In this document: piece after piece, positions 1-10,650 of the stretch
Layout of the letters: each line of letters begins with the position of its first letter
How positions within the stretch are numbered: position 1 is the first letter of the stretch
Assembly (NCBI RefSeq): GCF_043290135.1
Contig: NC_134707.1
Coordinates: 79,006,987-79,070,986 of the forward strand
Source of the DNA: Rhipicephalus microplus
Lineage: Eukaryota; Arthropoda; Arachnida; Ixodida; Ixodidae
DNA length: 64,000 nucleotides
Reading direction: 5' to 3'
Made by a program: the position numbers and the translations under genes
The notes under the pieces: model-generated
Seen by the model: the letters and a program-made list of their open reading frames with translations, nothing else
Told to the model about the DNA's origin: nothing
Databases searched by the model: none

Positions 1-156
1 CGCTAGACGCCGACTGTGTACAGCAGGCCTGCCGATGCGCGTTCCTCACAGCGCGCCAAGAGATTTCCTGTGTTCCTGTGGAACGCGGACAGCGTATGGC
101 AGGTACGCTGATGAGCGTCCCTTGCATGCCGGTTCCTTGTATTGCCGGTTACGACA
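1..156 (-). repeat. 3' LTR of the Gmr1-like element, partial
   Basis: This stretch repeats 13,440-13,595 in the same orientation with scattered substitutions. Its inner boundary at 156 begins with TGTCG on the minus strand, against TGTCA at 13,595. The remainder lies beyond the window, so the target-site duplication cannot be checked. Confidence 0.85.
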
Positions 157-765
157 GCTCGTCCGCCGTCCGAAGAGGTCACGTAAGGGCTGCAGTGGCG
201 CTGCTCCCTGAAGTGGCTGTAGTCCGTCTCCGTAGGCGCAACACTGTCCACCACAACACAGAGACACTCGCCACGTAGCAGGTCTTACGCTAGGCACACC
301 TCGACGTCGTAAAGAGGCCCAGCACATCACACGCTTGGTCACAGCATGGGACTGTCCACAGCTGCAAAGGCCCCGTCACCGCTGCCTGGTCGTCCACTGG
401 CCGAAGGAAGCAGGAAGCCCTACCGAAGGGCCACAGTCCGCAATAGCTGGTTCGTCGTGTCCACCATGCCATGCTGTTGGACCGGTAGGCATAGCAATCT
501 TCTGCCTTCCTTTAGCGGGGAAGACGCTCTCAAACCGGACACCCACACTGAGAACACTCGGCTCTCCCGAGAATCACCAGGTGTAACTTGCTGCAAGGCT
601 CGTAATTTATTGCACAACAGAAGACTACACTATGGTGGTGACCAAGTGAACTCAAACAAAGAAATAAAAACGCGCGTACACACGCACAAGGCTAAATAGT
701 AGCACTTGCGTCTGACAAAGGACTAAAAAGAATTGTACAGTTCCGCGTTTCCTTTAGCTATTCAG
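157..765 (-). other. Untranslated stretch between RNase H and 3' LTR
   Basis: About 600 bp separate the end of the RNase H coding region from the 3' LTR. Neither strand holds a convincing gene. A clear polypurine tract directly before the LTR boundary is not evident. I infer that this is the 3' untranslated region of the retrotransposon. Confidence 0.5.
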
Positions 766-1499
766 CTACGGAAAACCTCGGCTCAGGCCATCGGCGTTAC
801 CGTTGTCTCTGCCTTTGCGGTACTTGAGCTCAAAGCTATGCTCCTGCATCGCTAAACTCCAACGCAAAAGCCTTCCATTTTTCGACGACATACTATGCAG
901 CCATGTTAAAGGACAATGATCTGTCTGGACCACGAAATGGGATCCAGCCAGATAGCATCGCAGTTTCTGTATTGCCCATATGAGGCACGCACACTCATTT
1001 TCCGACGCACTCACGAATCGTGAGTTTTCTACTGACAAACACCACGGGGTGTTCGTTCCCTTCAGCGTCGTTTTGACTGAGCACAGCTCCCATTCCTCGA
1101 TCACTAGCATCGCACTGCAGTACAAACGAGCGGTCAAAATCAGGCACCCTCAACACAGGCGAACTGGACAGAGCAGATTTCAGAGCAGCAAATGAGCGTT
1201 CCTTCTCTTCACTCCACTGCACTTTCATAGGTTCGTTCTTTTGCAAGCTATCTGTGAGTGGACTAGCAATCTCTGAAAAGTTGGCAATGTAATGCTGGTA
1301 GTACCCAACCAATCCAAGAAAGGATCGAATGTGTTTTACTGGTAGGTCTGGGGTAACCAGCTATTGCTGCGATTTTAACCTCTAGCGGACGCCGGTAACC
1401 TCGACCAACCTTGTGGCCGAGGTAGCTGACTTCTCCTCTTCCCAACTGACATTTCTCTGCCTTTATGGTCAGCCCCGAAATCTTCACGCGTGTTAACAC
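766..1499 (-). pseudogene. RT C-terminus and RNase H of the Gmr1-like element, frameshifted
   Basis: Three overlapping minus-strand pieces (1,263-1,499; 995-1,312; 766-1,137) in different frames continue the reverse transcriptase thumb/connection region and the RNase H domain. Recognisable signatures are LGHKVG near the RT end, the RNase H start LQCDASDRGMGAVLSQ, and the end motif GRDNGNADGLSR. At least three frame changes break the polyprotein, so no functional product is expected. The pieces follow the integrase-RT reading frame directly, so RNase H is the last coding domain before the 3' LTR. Confidence 0.85.
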
Positions 1500-3677
1500 T
1501 TATCGCAGATGCGAGAGGTGGTCCTCCCAGCTACCAGAAAAAATTGCAATGTCATCCAAGTATGGCAATGCGTATTCCTGCATGTCTTTGAGAACGTGAT
1601 TCATTAGCCGAGAGAAACGAAATGGTGCATTCTTCAGCCCAAAGCTAAAGACTAAGGGACGGAAAGTTCCAAGAGGAAAAATAAACGCGGCATAGCGGCT
1701 TGCCCGTTCAGTTAGCGGAACCTGCCAGTAGCCTCTAGTCAGGTCGAGTGTCGCTATATACCTTGCATGGCTTATGATTTCTATTCTCTCCTCTAGGTTA
1801 GGGATGGGGTAGGGTTGGTCCCGAGTTACTGCATTTAACTGACAATAATCAATGCATGGTCTAGGCTTTTTGCCTGAAGCTTCTACGAGAAATATAGGTG
1901 AGGTATACTCACTATCCGCTTCGACAATCAAATCAAGCTCCAACATGCGTTTGATTTCACTTTCCAAGATTTCTTGCTGTCTAAGAGACCAACGATACTG
2001 TTTAGACCGAATGGGGTCATTAGAAATCAGTTCTATGTCGTGTTCTATTAGAGTGGTCTTCCCTGGCGTGTCACTAAAAGAACCTTCAAACTCGCGCACT
2101 AATTCACTGAGCTCCCTCCTTTCTTGGTTGCTTAGGTGCGCATTCTCCTCAATATCTGCTAAGAGCTTTTCGAACGAATTTTCATGTTTCTGTTCTGGAT
2201 ACTGAAAATTGGTTTCTACCTCCTCGGGTACATTCAGCGCCATTTGAACCACCGCTTCGCGTTCCTTATAAGGCTTCATTAAGTTGGAGTGGTAGATCTT
2301 AACCTCTTTACGCCACTCTGGCATTTTAACGACATAGTTCGTGTCTGATAGCTTTTCTACCACTTCTGCGGGACCTTCCCACTGTACTTGCAATTTATTC
2401 TTTCGGGAAGTGTTTAACAATAACACCTTGTCTTTCACAGCGAAAGTTCTCTTGCGGGCATTTTTGTTATAGTACAGTTTGGCCCTAGCTTGGGCGCTTT
2501 TCATGTTGGCTTCCACCAACTCCTTACATGACTGAAGACGGTTTAGGAACTTCAATACGTAGTCAACTACGATATGATCTTCTCCGCGGCCTTCCCATGC
2601 TTCGCGCAGCATGCGGAGGGGTGACCTTAGAGACCTGCCATAAACTAGTTCTGCAGGACTGAACTCAGTAGACTCATGTGGCACGGATCTCAAGGCAAAT
2701 AAAGTGGCAGGTAAACAAGCCTCCCAATCTTTCTTCTGTTCGTAACACATCGCGCGGAGTACTCCATTTAGCACAGAGTGCCACGCCTCCACACTATTAC
2801 TCTGCGGGTGCTGCACTGAACTTTGAACAATGCGAATTCCGCACCGCTCCAGAAACGCCGTCGTCAGAGCGCTGGTAAATACGCTACCCTGATCGCTTTG
2901 GAGCTCTGCTGAAAAACCTATTCTTGAGAAAACAGATAGCTGCGCATCCATCATATTTACTGAATTGACTTCACTCAGTGGAATAGCCTCGGGAAACTTT
3001 GTGGCTGGACAAATCATGGTTAAAAGGTACTTATAGCCTGATTTGGTCACGGGGAGTGGCCCTAATACATCTACAACAAGGCGCCTGAAAGGCTCTGTGA
3101 TCAGCGGCACCAACTTCATGGGTGCTTTCCGGATTTCATGTGGTTTTCCTACTCTTTGGCATCCATCGCATGTTTGTACATACTTCTCGACATCTTTAAA
3201 GCAACGAGGCCAACAGAACTCCCTTAACAACCTCGCCTTGGTTTTCTTCACTCCTAAGTGGCAAGCCCATCCCTCGCCATGTGACAGGCGAATAATCCGT
3301 TTCCGATACTTCTCGGGAACAACCAGCTGGCCGTAATGTACCCCTTTCTTATCTTTGTATTGACGATACAAAAGACCTGAACGGCGTTGGAAACCTATTC
3401 GCCTACGAGATACTCCTTCCTGGACAAGTTTCTTTAGATTTTGCATCGACGGGTCTAGATATTGTTCGTGCACTAAAGTTTCCTTGTCGACATAGAGGAG
3501 GTCAAGTAAACTTTCAGAATGTGGTAGCACAACATGGGAAAATGCCTGTTCCATTGTGTAGCATGCGGGCACTTGCGTTGATGATTGAATAGCAGCCTCT
3601 GTAGCACTGCTATCGTCCACTGTCACAGGTGCTCCAGACATGCTTCCTTCCCAAGGAAGGAAGCATGTCTGGAGCAC
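1500..3677 (-). pseudogene. Integrase-reverse transcriptase segment of the Gmr1-like pol
   Basis: One 725-residue frame holds integrase first and reverse transcriptase second. Integrase shows a zinc-binding set (H133, H140, C170, C173) and a catalytic triad at D203, D262 (SDQGS) and E298. A GPY-like region follows near residues 410-470, then the RT with LDLTRGYW near 645 and YLDD at about 706-709. No stop, LTR or gag intervenes between the two, so the order is original and not a concatemer. The first nine or so residues are an artefact of the palindrome at the P-element junction; retrotransposon sequence proper ends at 3,651. A frame break at the low-coordinate end stops it just after the active site. 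Confidence 0.9.
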
Positions 3678-3698
3678 CTGTGACAGTGGACGATAGCA
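3608..3698. repeat. Perfect 44-bp palindrome at the P-element left junction
   Basis: Two 44-bp arms (3,608-3,651 and 3,655-3,698) are exact inverted copies around a 3-nt loop (caa). The left arm is retrotransposon pol sequence ending in the 8-bp target ttccttcc. The right arm is an inverted copy of it, placed between the target and the P-element terminus. It could be a genuine repair product of transposition or a fold-back assembly artefact. Confidence 0.95.
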
Positions 3699-3757
3699 AG
3701 GAGGTTATACTTAGAACTTCCCAAGGAGGTTAGACTTAGAACTTCTGGAGTGGCGGT
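3697..3757. repeat. P-element left terminal inverted repeat with 25-bp tandem duplication
   Basis: The terminus starting caaggaggtta occurs twice in a row, at 3,697 and 3,722, with a 25-bp period and two mismatches. The second copy runs on into the full inverted repeat, which matches the right end. Confidence 0.8.
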
Positions 3758-4204
3758 CCCGCATACCCGCCCATGTATCGGAGTGAAGCCGCGGAAACCC
3801 GTCGGCGGCCATATTGCTCAGGGCAGAAGGAGGCGGCGACTGCCTTGTGCCGCTGTTGTGCCCCGTACGCTTGCAGCCGTGCCTTCTGTAATAGCAATGA
3901 AAGGGCCGCTTTATTTTTTTTAGGACGCGAGGGAACTTTGAAACGACTAATATACATTCTATTTATTTTTTTCTTGACACTTACACTGAGAGTTAAAGAT
4001 GATGCGATAGGATATCAGTTTGTATTATATGTTTACACTGTTGTCTCACGGCAGAAGTACCGCTCAAGAAGATGCAACGAAAATAAAATTTAAGAGCGGG
4101 AGAAGTTGTAGAATGCTAGCTGGAGACGAAAACAAAAATATGAAACCAATAACGCAATAAAGGAAACTGAAGGTTCACGGTACAACCATATTTATTCACT
4201 TGTC

Positions 4205-4394
4205 CACATTCAGCACCCCGGTTACCGGCCGCGGCGGCCACTTTTCTAATGGAGGCGAAAAGCGAAAACGAGATTTCGGCGCAGGTTAATGATCCCCAGA
4301 TGGTGAAAATTAATCGGAGCCCTCCACTACGGCAAGGCTCATTGCCTGCAATGCGTCGGCCCGTTAAACCCTACAGTTAGTCACATTCAGCACC
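4205..4394 (+). mobile_element. Truncated Ruka-like SINE inside the P element
   Basis: The body (4,218-4,381) is flanked by an exact 13-bp target duplication, cacattcagcacc (4,205-4,217 and 4,382-4,394). The interior has tick SINE hallmarks also seen at 15.9 kb: a cggccgcggcggcc block, tggaggcgaaa, gagccctccactacggc and a terminal cgttaaaccc. The tRNA-like head is mostly missing. It was inserted after the P element arose. Confidence 0.75.
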
Positions 4395-4525
4395 AGATGC
4401 ATTTGACTAAACCAAACGTTAAATCTTCCAGCAAAAAATTAAAATTCTGACTAAAAGAACAAATGCATCAAACACTAACAGTGAGCTAAATTAAATAGAA
4501 AAACACATCAATCAAGTTCTCGCAC

Positions 4526-7037
4526 TTAGAGATTTTTGAAAATAATCTCTCTTGTTAGGAGTGTGCGCACGTTTTTGTTACAGTTCTCCTGGTTCATTCT
4601 CCTAGAAATGTGATGAAGTCTTGTTCTGATGTACACGCTGGCAATTTTCTTTGATAAGCTATATATATGGTTATCAAGGGGGTCACAGTCCAGCAGGTGA
4701 GGCTCCAGCTGCGCGAACAATGCTTTTTCAAACACTGCAGTCATCACATGTACCAAAAGGCTATCTGAGCTAGTATTAAGGGATTTCAAATTCTTGCATT
4801 CATGCTGTAGCACTCGCAGTCCCTTTTCTGCAATACTGCAGATCTCTAAGACGTCCTTGGATGGTGCGACAAGTCCACCTCTGTTTTTTGCTCTGACAAG
4901 GTCTGGTTCTTCGCTTGATTCCAGCGCAGCACAGCACTCCTCACAATTCGTGACAGACCGCACCTTGCGAGCCACAAATCCCGCTATATACGGCACAACA
5001 GCACTCGTAACCGCTGAAAGGCTCTGGGGGAGATCCACACGATGAGTGTAGTCATGTTCATCATCCACAGGCTCCAGAAGCGACGACCTCCTGTGTGACG
5101 TAACTGCTGTTGGTGACTCGGCAAGGCTGACAGCACTGGACATGTTCAGGATAGACACCACATTTCGGCAGCAGTTCCCAGCGTCAGATGATGTCACCTC
5201 TGTGTGGAAGAGGAGGCGCTTATAGGCGGCTCTGAACTGGCAGGCTGTGGGGTTGTTGTTGTATCCCCCCTTTCCCCTCACACAACCAAAAAACGTTTCC
5301 AAATGGTCTTGCGACATCTTGTGCGTCAACAGATACTTCAAAATTTTCGTGGCCACAAGGGCATCGAAAAGGGCAGTGACACTTCGAATGCAAATGATGA
5401 GGCCAACAAACCCAGTTTTTTTCAGTCCATCTATCACTGGTCGCCCACTTGCATCCTTCAGCCCCCTAATATACTCCTCGGCTTCGTGGAAGAACGATTT
5501 CCAAGAAGCTGCATTCTGCTGCCGCAGTGGGGCTTTGAATGATCGCGCCAGAGGGTTCCTCGAGTTCAGAATATCGAAGAGGCGATCAAAGATTCGAATG
5601 AACTCCACTGTTGCGTGGGCACCTTGAAACTGGGGAAGCTTCAGTTTATACTCGTAGAAGTCCAGTGCATCAGCAACAGATGAGCTAAGGGTCTGCACAG
5701 CCAGTCGAACCTTCATTTTTTGCTTTGCCCACTCCAGATGAACTTTCGTCAGCTTGTTTCCAAGGTGCAAGCCCTCTTTTTGTTGCAAGGCCTCAAGAGC
5801 TTCAATGTATGACCACTTCACTTTGCGCCCTTGAATATCAGTGAGGTGGTTTACTGATCCCAAGCAGTTACGCACAAGCTTGATCATGTGGCAGGCATCT
5901 AGAATCACAAATACTTTGCTTGGGCAATCTTCTAAGCACTGGAATGAGGTGTTAAATCCCGGAGAACGACAGCGGAGATCAGCACCAAGAAAACTGGCCA
6001 TTGAAAAGTTCGAGGCCGCTCCATCAAAAGTCAGTGATGCTGCTATGACACCTGCTGAAGTCACGCGCGAGATACACTCTTTCGTTAGCTGCGCTCTTTC
6101 AGAACCAGAGAGAGAATCAATGAAAAAATACCCAAGGGGCACCTTCAGCCTCATATTGAGTGCCACCAGCATGAAAACACAGGCATTCGTTGCTTCTGGG
6201 AGGCTGTCATCTGGCATTTCCATGCCCAAGTCGACATATCCGAAAACTTTGTTGCCCACAAGTTGGACATGTTTTTTAATAGACATGTCGTCAACCATTA
6301 TGGCAGCGACCAGTGGCTCATCTCTTCCTTGCACTATGTTCTTGATAAACTCGAATGATTCTGAGGTGAAGCCAGGATCACCATTCACTGCCTTGTACCA
6401 TTCGCGAAGAGTTCGCTGGTTTGGCAAAGCATTGTTAAACTTAGCTCGCACATAATCATAAGCCCTTGGCGAATAATATTGAAGCGTCAGTGCAAATGCT
6501 CTTAATTCTGGGGGGTATTTGTTCGTCTTTTCATGAGTTCTCTTGAGAAGCTGCTGGATATCCGGAGAAAATGACGCTTGGAAAACCTCCAACCCGTTTT
6601 CCGACAAAAGGTTCTGCTCCTTTAGCTGCTCAATCAAATCCTGAGAAGCATCAATGCGTTTTGAAAGTCTCCGTTTCTTCTGGTGCAACGTCTTGACCTT
6701 CTTTTTCCGCTGCTGTACCTCTTTCGCCGATTCATGCACTTTCTGCTTGTACCACTCCTTCGGGAGTGGTACAATGGGAGTGGTAAATTCGGGAGTGGTA
6801 AATGCACTGCGCAATTCGCAGTCTTTGGGAAACCTGCAAAGCACAAAAATGTTTCACAGTGTCTCCATGGCACCCGGACGTAAATGGGAAATGCTTGTAC
6901 GCGCGAATGCATTTGTAATCGCAAAAATATGCGAGGGAAAGCGAGCTAGCAAAGCACGCTACTTACACGTGAAAAGTTATCCCCGGTGTTTGCTTCACGC
7001 GATTTGCGCAGCCAAATGCTGCGCAAGAGCCCACCAT
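4526..7037 (-). CDS. P-element / THAP9-like transposase, two exons
   Basis: Exon 1 is 7,037-6,967, from ATG with a GTAAGT donor at 6,966-6,961. Exon 2 is 6,833-4,526 after a ttttgtgctttgcag-type acceptor, and the frame is maintained. Exon 1 gives the start of a THAP zinc finger (C5, C10) leading into FPKD in exon 2. The later C and H of the C2CH finger are missing, so the THAP domain seems shortened by an internal deletion. The exon 2 frame (772 residues) has a coiled-coil-like basic stretch (residues 40-75). It then shows RNase H-like catalytic blocks MVDDMS (about 184), LTFDGAASN (about 271) and a late GCVRGKGGYNNNPT block (about 520) with a preceding glutamate. The product would cut and paste the element. 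The catalytic part is open throughout. Confidence 0.8.
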
Positions 7038-7206
7038 CGTCTTCAGAAGAAGTCACAGTCGTCTGCCACAGCGGCCTCATTCGATTAGAGGCACCGCACT
7101 CAAGAAAAACAACGGAGAGGCCGCACGCACATGCACGCGTTACAATGCGTTCGACCGCTTTCTGCCCTGAGCAATATGGCAGCGCGTGGCGTCAGCCGCG
7201 GAGCAC

Positions 7207-7242
7207 CTCCGCCACTCCAGAAAGTTTAGTATAACCTCCTTG
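7207..7242. repeat. P-element right terminal inverted repeat
   Basis: The reverse complement starts caaggaggttatact and continues to ctggagtggcgg, matching the left terminus with a few substitutions. The target duplication ttccttcc follows immediately. Confidence 0.85.
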
Positions 7243-7317
7243 TTCCTTCCTCACGCGTACTAGTTGATGCTTGCTCACAGTGATCGGCTGGTACTGGCTG
7301 TTCGACTTCATTAGTCC

Positions 7318-8442
7318 TCACAGCGCAAGCTCGCGTGCCTTGGAACGGGTAATAGCCTGTGCTACGAATTCCCCGAAGCTGAGACCTCTCTGCTTCAAAA
7401 GAATATCAGACTTGTTCGAAAAAAGGTACGGGTACTGCTTCGGTAGGTTCGGAGATACTGCTGCCTCAGTCTCCAGTACCCAAAATGGACCCTCAATTAT
7501 TACCTTTGCGATAGGCAGGCAAACGCTGTTCTTTTCTACTACCTGCTTTATCCACGCGCACTCACTCGTGAAGTGTTTAGCTTCAACGTATTCAGGATGG
7601 ACAATGTCCATTGTAGCTGCGGAGTCACAAAGGACCTTACATTCTTTTCCGTTTACGACTAAGTCTCGAAGGTACGGTCTCAAAAGCTGCATATTTTTGT
7701 CGCCACTGCCCGTAAAAGAAAACACTACCTTCGGTTTCCGACAGCCAGCCGCTGTGTGTCCTGGCTTTTGGCACCGGAAACACAAAAGTGGCTTTTTCAC
7801 CTCAAAACTTTTTTCCTTCCCCGAGTTTTCCTCTGCTTCGGTCTCGGGCGCATTTATTGCAGACCTGGCGCCCTTACGCACAGAGCAATCTTTGAGCGGC
7901 TGTTTGCTGAATGGACGAACGCGTGCTTTTTCTGACTGGCGATGGACGGTGTACTCATCAGCTAGCTCAGCCGCGCGTTCCATGTTCCTCTCCCCAGGTC
8001 TATCTTGAATCCACAGGCGCATTTCCTCATCCAAGCACCCGTAAAATTGCTCAAGGCAGATCAAGTCCACCAGCTTATTCCGATCCTCGTAGACACCTTC
8101 TCCCTTCAGCCACTCCACCAAATCGGCCTTTATGTTGAATGCAAATTCCTGAAATGTCTCGCCCGTTTTCTTTTGTGCGTCCCTAAACCGGCGGCGAAAC
8201 GCTTCTGCTGAAAGCCGGAATTTCTTTAGGAGGGTAGCCTTCACTTTGTTATAGTCATCCGCGTCTGTTGCTGGCAAACGCGCAAGCGTGTCCCCTGCTT
8301 CCCAGGGCAATACCATTAGTAGCTTTTGAGGCCAGGTGGCACGATGAAACCCCATCCTCACACAAGTTCTATTGAAATTTACAAGGAACAACGCTATGTC
8401 CTCGCTCATTTTGTAAGGCTGCAAGAGGTCCCTCATGCTCAC
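7318..8442 (-). pseudogene. Gag capsid (SCAN-like), zinc knuckle and protease of the Gmr1-like element
   Basis: This 374-residue frame contains a helical capsid region at about residues 70-165. Its pattern (FRRRFR, LICLEQFYGCL, MRLWIQD, AAELADEY) resembles the SCAN domain of vertebrate zinc-finger proteins. A CCHC knuckle follows (C221, C224, H229, C234). An aspartic protease begins near D273 with DSAA in place of the usual DSGA or DTGA. The frame ends at TGA 7,318-7,320. The pol frame overlaps it by at least 50 nt in the -1 phase, so a -1 frameshift may have produced Gag-Pol. The frame is separated from upstream gag by a frameshift at about 8,440. Confidence 0.8.
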
Positions 8443-8642
8443 TCGTGCGCCTGCCTGAATCTCTGCATTTTCTGTTCCCAGATCACTAGCGCCTTTTGCC
8501 TCTGCAATCTTAAGCTGAAGCCGCTAGCGCTCGAGCTCCCTTTCTTGGCTTTCCGCTTCTTTTTGCGCCTGACGGTTTCTCTTTGAAACATAAGGCGCTC
8601 TCGCTCTTCGACGACTTGTGCCTTTTTCATCCTCTCCTGAAT
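8439..8642 (-). pseudogene. Gag linker segment of the Gmr1-like element
   Basis: A short, very basic and helix-prone segment (EERERL, RRKKKRKAKK) joins the gag N-terminus to the capsid region. Its high-coordinate edge is the exact insertion point of a Tigger. If the Tigger and one TA are ignored, its frame matches the gag start at 12,977-12,827. A stop (TGA, 8,439-8,441) overlaps the next gag frame and marks a frameshift mutation. Confidence 0.75.
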
Positions 8643-8960
8643 TACCGTATTTTCCGGTTTATAAGTCGCACCCTTGTATAAGTCGCACTCCCCTCAAAAT
8701 AGCAGTTTTTCTGAAAAAAAAAACGTATATAAGTCGCACCGGTGCATAAGTCGCACCGGTGTAGAAGACGCACTTGCTCATCGGACCACCGACATTTAAG
8801 TATCTCGTCGTGACAATGCATTGCAAAAATGCATGCTTGCGACGGCCAACGCTTTTGCACGTTTCTAGCTATTGGCAGTCACGCGTGCGAGCGCTTTTAA
8901 ACACACATAAAAACAATACTTTCAGAAGAACCCTTTATTCTGACGATAGCTTGGTGACGT

Positions 8961-10252
8961 TTATTCAAAGCCATCGAAGTCGTCTTCCTCCGAGTCGCTC
9001 ACGAACAATGCAGCTACTTCTGGTTGCAGTACTGCTGGCACATCACTGTCGTCCTCCGACTCGCTCGAATCGGACTCTTCGTTGCCATCGGCCGCGCAGG
9101 GGATCAAACCGGCCTTGCGAAAGCCCGCCACAATGGTCTTCGCAGAAATTGACTCCCAAGCGTCACTCACCCATTTCGCCACTTCGCCGAACTCTGCGCG
9201 TCTCATACGCCCCCCGTTTTTGTGAAGCTGTGTTCTCCCTTCGACATCCACGTTTCCCACGAACGTCGCAGAACTGCCTTGAAGCTGCGGTTGACAGAAA
9301 TGTCAAGCGGCTGAAGCATCTTTGTCATGCCGCCGGGAATAATCACTGGCATACAGTTCTTTGAACTGATCTTTTTCTGGACAATATCGGTGATATGTGC
9401 CCGCATACTGTACATTACCAGCATTCCTGGCTTCACGTGGAAGAATCCGTCTGGTCGACTGGAAAAACAGCGGTCAAGCCACACACTCATCATTCCCTCG
9501 TCCATCCAACCTTTTGTGTTCACCTGAATCACCACTGTAGGAGGGAAATTATCCTTCGGCAAGGTTTTCCGCTTAAATGTTAGCATGGGAGGCAGCTTTG
9601 TGCCGTCCGCGCAGCAGGCGAGCACAACGGTGAAGTGGAACTTCTCGTGGCCTGTTGTCCTCACCGTGACAGTTTTCTGGCCTTTTTCGGCGATGCTTCT
9701 CTTAAGCGGGATGTCGAATGTCAGCGGCACTTCATCCATGTTAACGATGTGGCTCGCGCTGACATTCTTCTTCGCAACTTCCTCCCTCGCGAATGAGCTG
9801 AAGTTGTCCAGTTGCGCCTGAAAGTCGTCGGGCAGCTTCTGGCACACTGTCGTCCGGGCTCTCATAACCAGCTGATTCCGTCGCATAAAGCGGAAACACC
9901 ACGACGGACCATCATTGAATCCCGTAACATTGCTCTCCGCTTCCAGAGCCTTCACCTTCAGGCGCAGCTGCACTATTGACAGCCCTCTTCCTTCGGCTCG
10001 TTGTTGCAGTACCCACGTGCGCAGGCTACGCTCGAGGTCCGGCCAGCGCGCCTTCTTGCCGCGGTTGGCCTTCTTTGTCGACTTCATCGTCCGGAGGGCG
10101 CTGTGGGCCTTGCGCCAGTCACGGATTATTTTTTCACTGACGTCGAATTGCCTCCCTGCTTTTCTGTTCCCGTGGTTTTCGGCAAATTCAACAGTGCGCA
10201 GCTTGAACTTGGCGTCATAGCTTCGCCGACTTTGCTTTCCAAGCGGCGCCAT
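8961..10252 (-). pseudogene. Tigger/pogo transposase of element A, catalytic residue lost
   Basis: The frame starts at ATG 10,252 with a Brinker-like helix-turn-helix (SYDAKFKLRTVEFAE, about residues 10-50), then a CENP-B-type HTH region, then a DDE domain. The first aspartate is present in NMDEVPLTFD. The second block reads LVMYSMRAHI where its sister element has LVLDSMRAHI, so the second catalytic D is now Y. The third, in MLQPLDISVN, is kept. A frameshift near 9,210-9,255 moves the acidic C-terminus (SDSSESEDDSD) into another frame (8,961-9,260). The protein should be inactive. Confidence 0.85.
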
Positions 10253-10650
10253 GGTTCGCGAGGTTCTACGGCGCTACCGGCTCTATGTTACGACGCACAA
10301 CACAACACACGAGACGCGCGGAGCAACAGCGACACAGCGAGTGCAATGAAGACGTTATGGTGGACGGAAGTGACGGTAAAGGAAGTGGCACTGAAATCCA
10401 AACTTGCTTTTCATAATTTATAATTTAAAGATTACCTCCATATTTTCACCCCTCTGATTATTTTTTTGTGCAAAACTACATAGCTGCGTTATCTTTAGGG
10501 TGTTAACTTACCGTTAATCTTACTTTCTTTTTAAATGTGATTTCTGTGCATCGTAAAAGGCGGTGAAGCGCCGTAGACGCCATTTTGATGCCCGCTTGAC
10601 GTAAACAGCGCCACCCAAGCCGTGGCATCCAACTCGATTTTGAATGTATA

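Larger units (their letters stand above)
3644..7250 (-). mobile_element. P-type (THAP9-like) DNA transposon with 8-bp target duplication
   Basis: The element lies in the gag-pol junction of the Gmr1-like retrotransposon. Its right end is 7,242 and its left terminus is at 3,697 or 3,722, since the terminal 25 bp are tandemly duplicated there. The 8-bp target ttccttcc occurs at 7,243-7,250 and 3,644-3,651; 8 bp is the P-superfamily size. Terminal inverted repeats of about 36 bp (3,722-3,757 and 7,207-7,242) share cttctggagtggcgg-like sequence. A subterminal inverted 20-mer lies at 3,809-3,828 and 7,160-7,179. The minus strand encodes a transposase; a SINE sits in its 3' flank. Confidence 0.85.

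Noticed and set aside
1500..3677. Integrase-first order as an end-to-end concatemer of two elements
   Set aside because: There is no LTR, gag or stop between integrase and RT, and RNase H plus the LTR follow directly.
3655..3677. First residues of the long integrase frame as a genuine pol start
   Set aside because: They derive from the inverted arm of the palindrome, not from the retrotransposon.
5841..6455. 204-codon plus-strand frame
   Set aside because: It is antisense to the P transposase and has no motifs of its own.
7271..8008. 245-codon plus-strand frame
   Set aside because: It is antisense to gag-protease, which carries a clear CCHC knuckle on the other strand.
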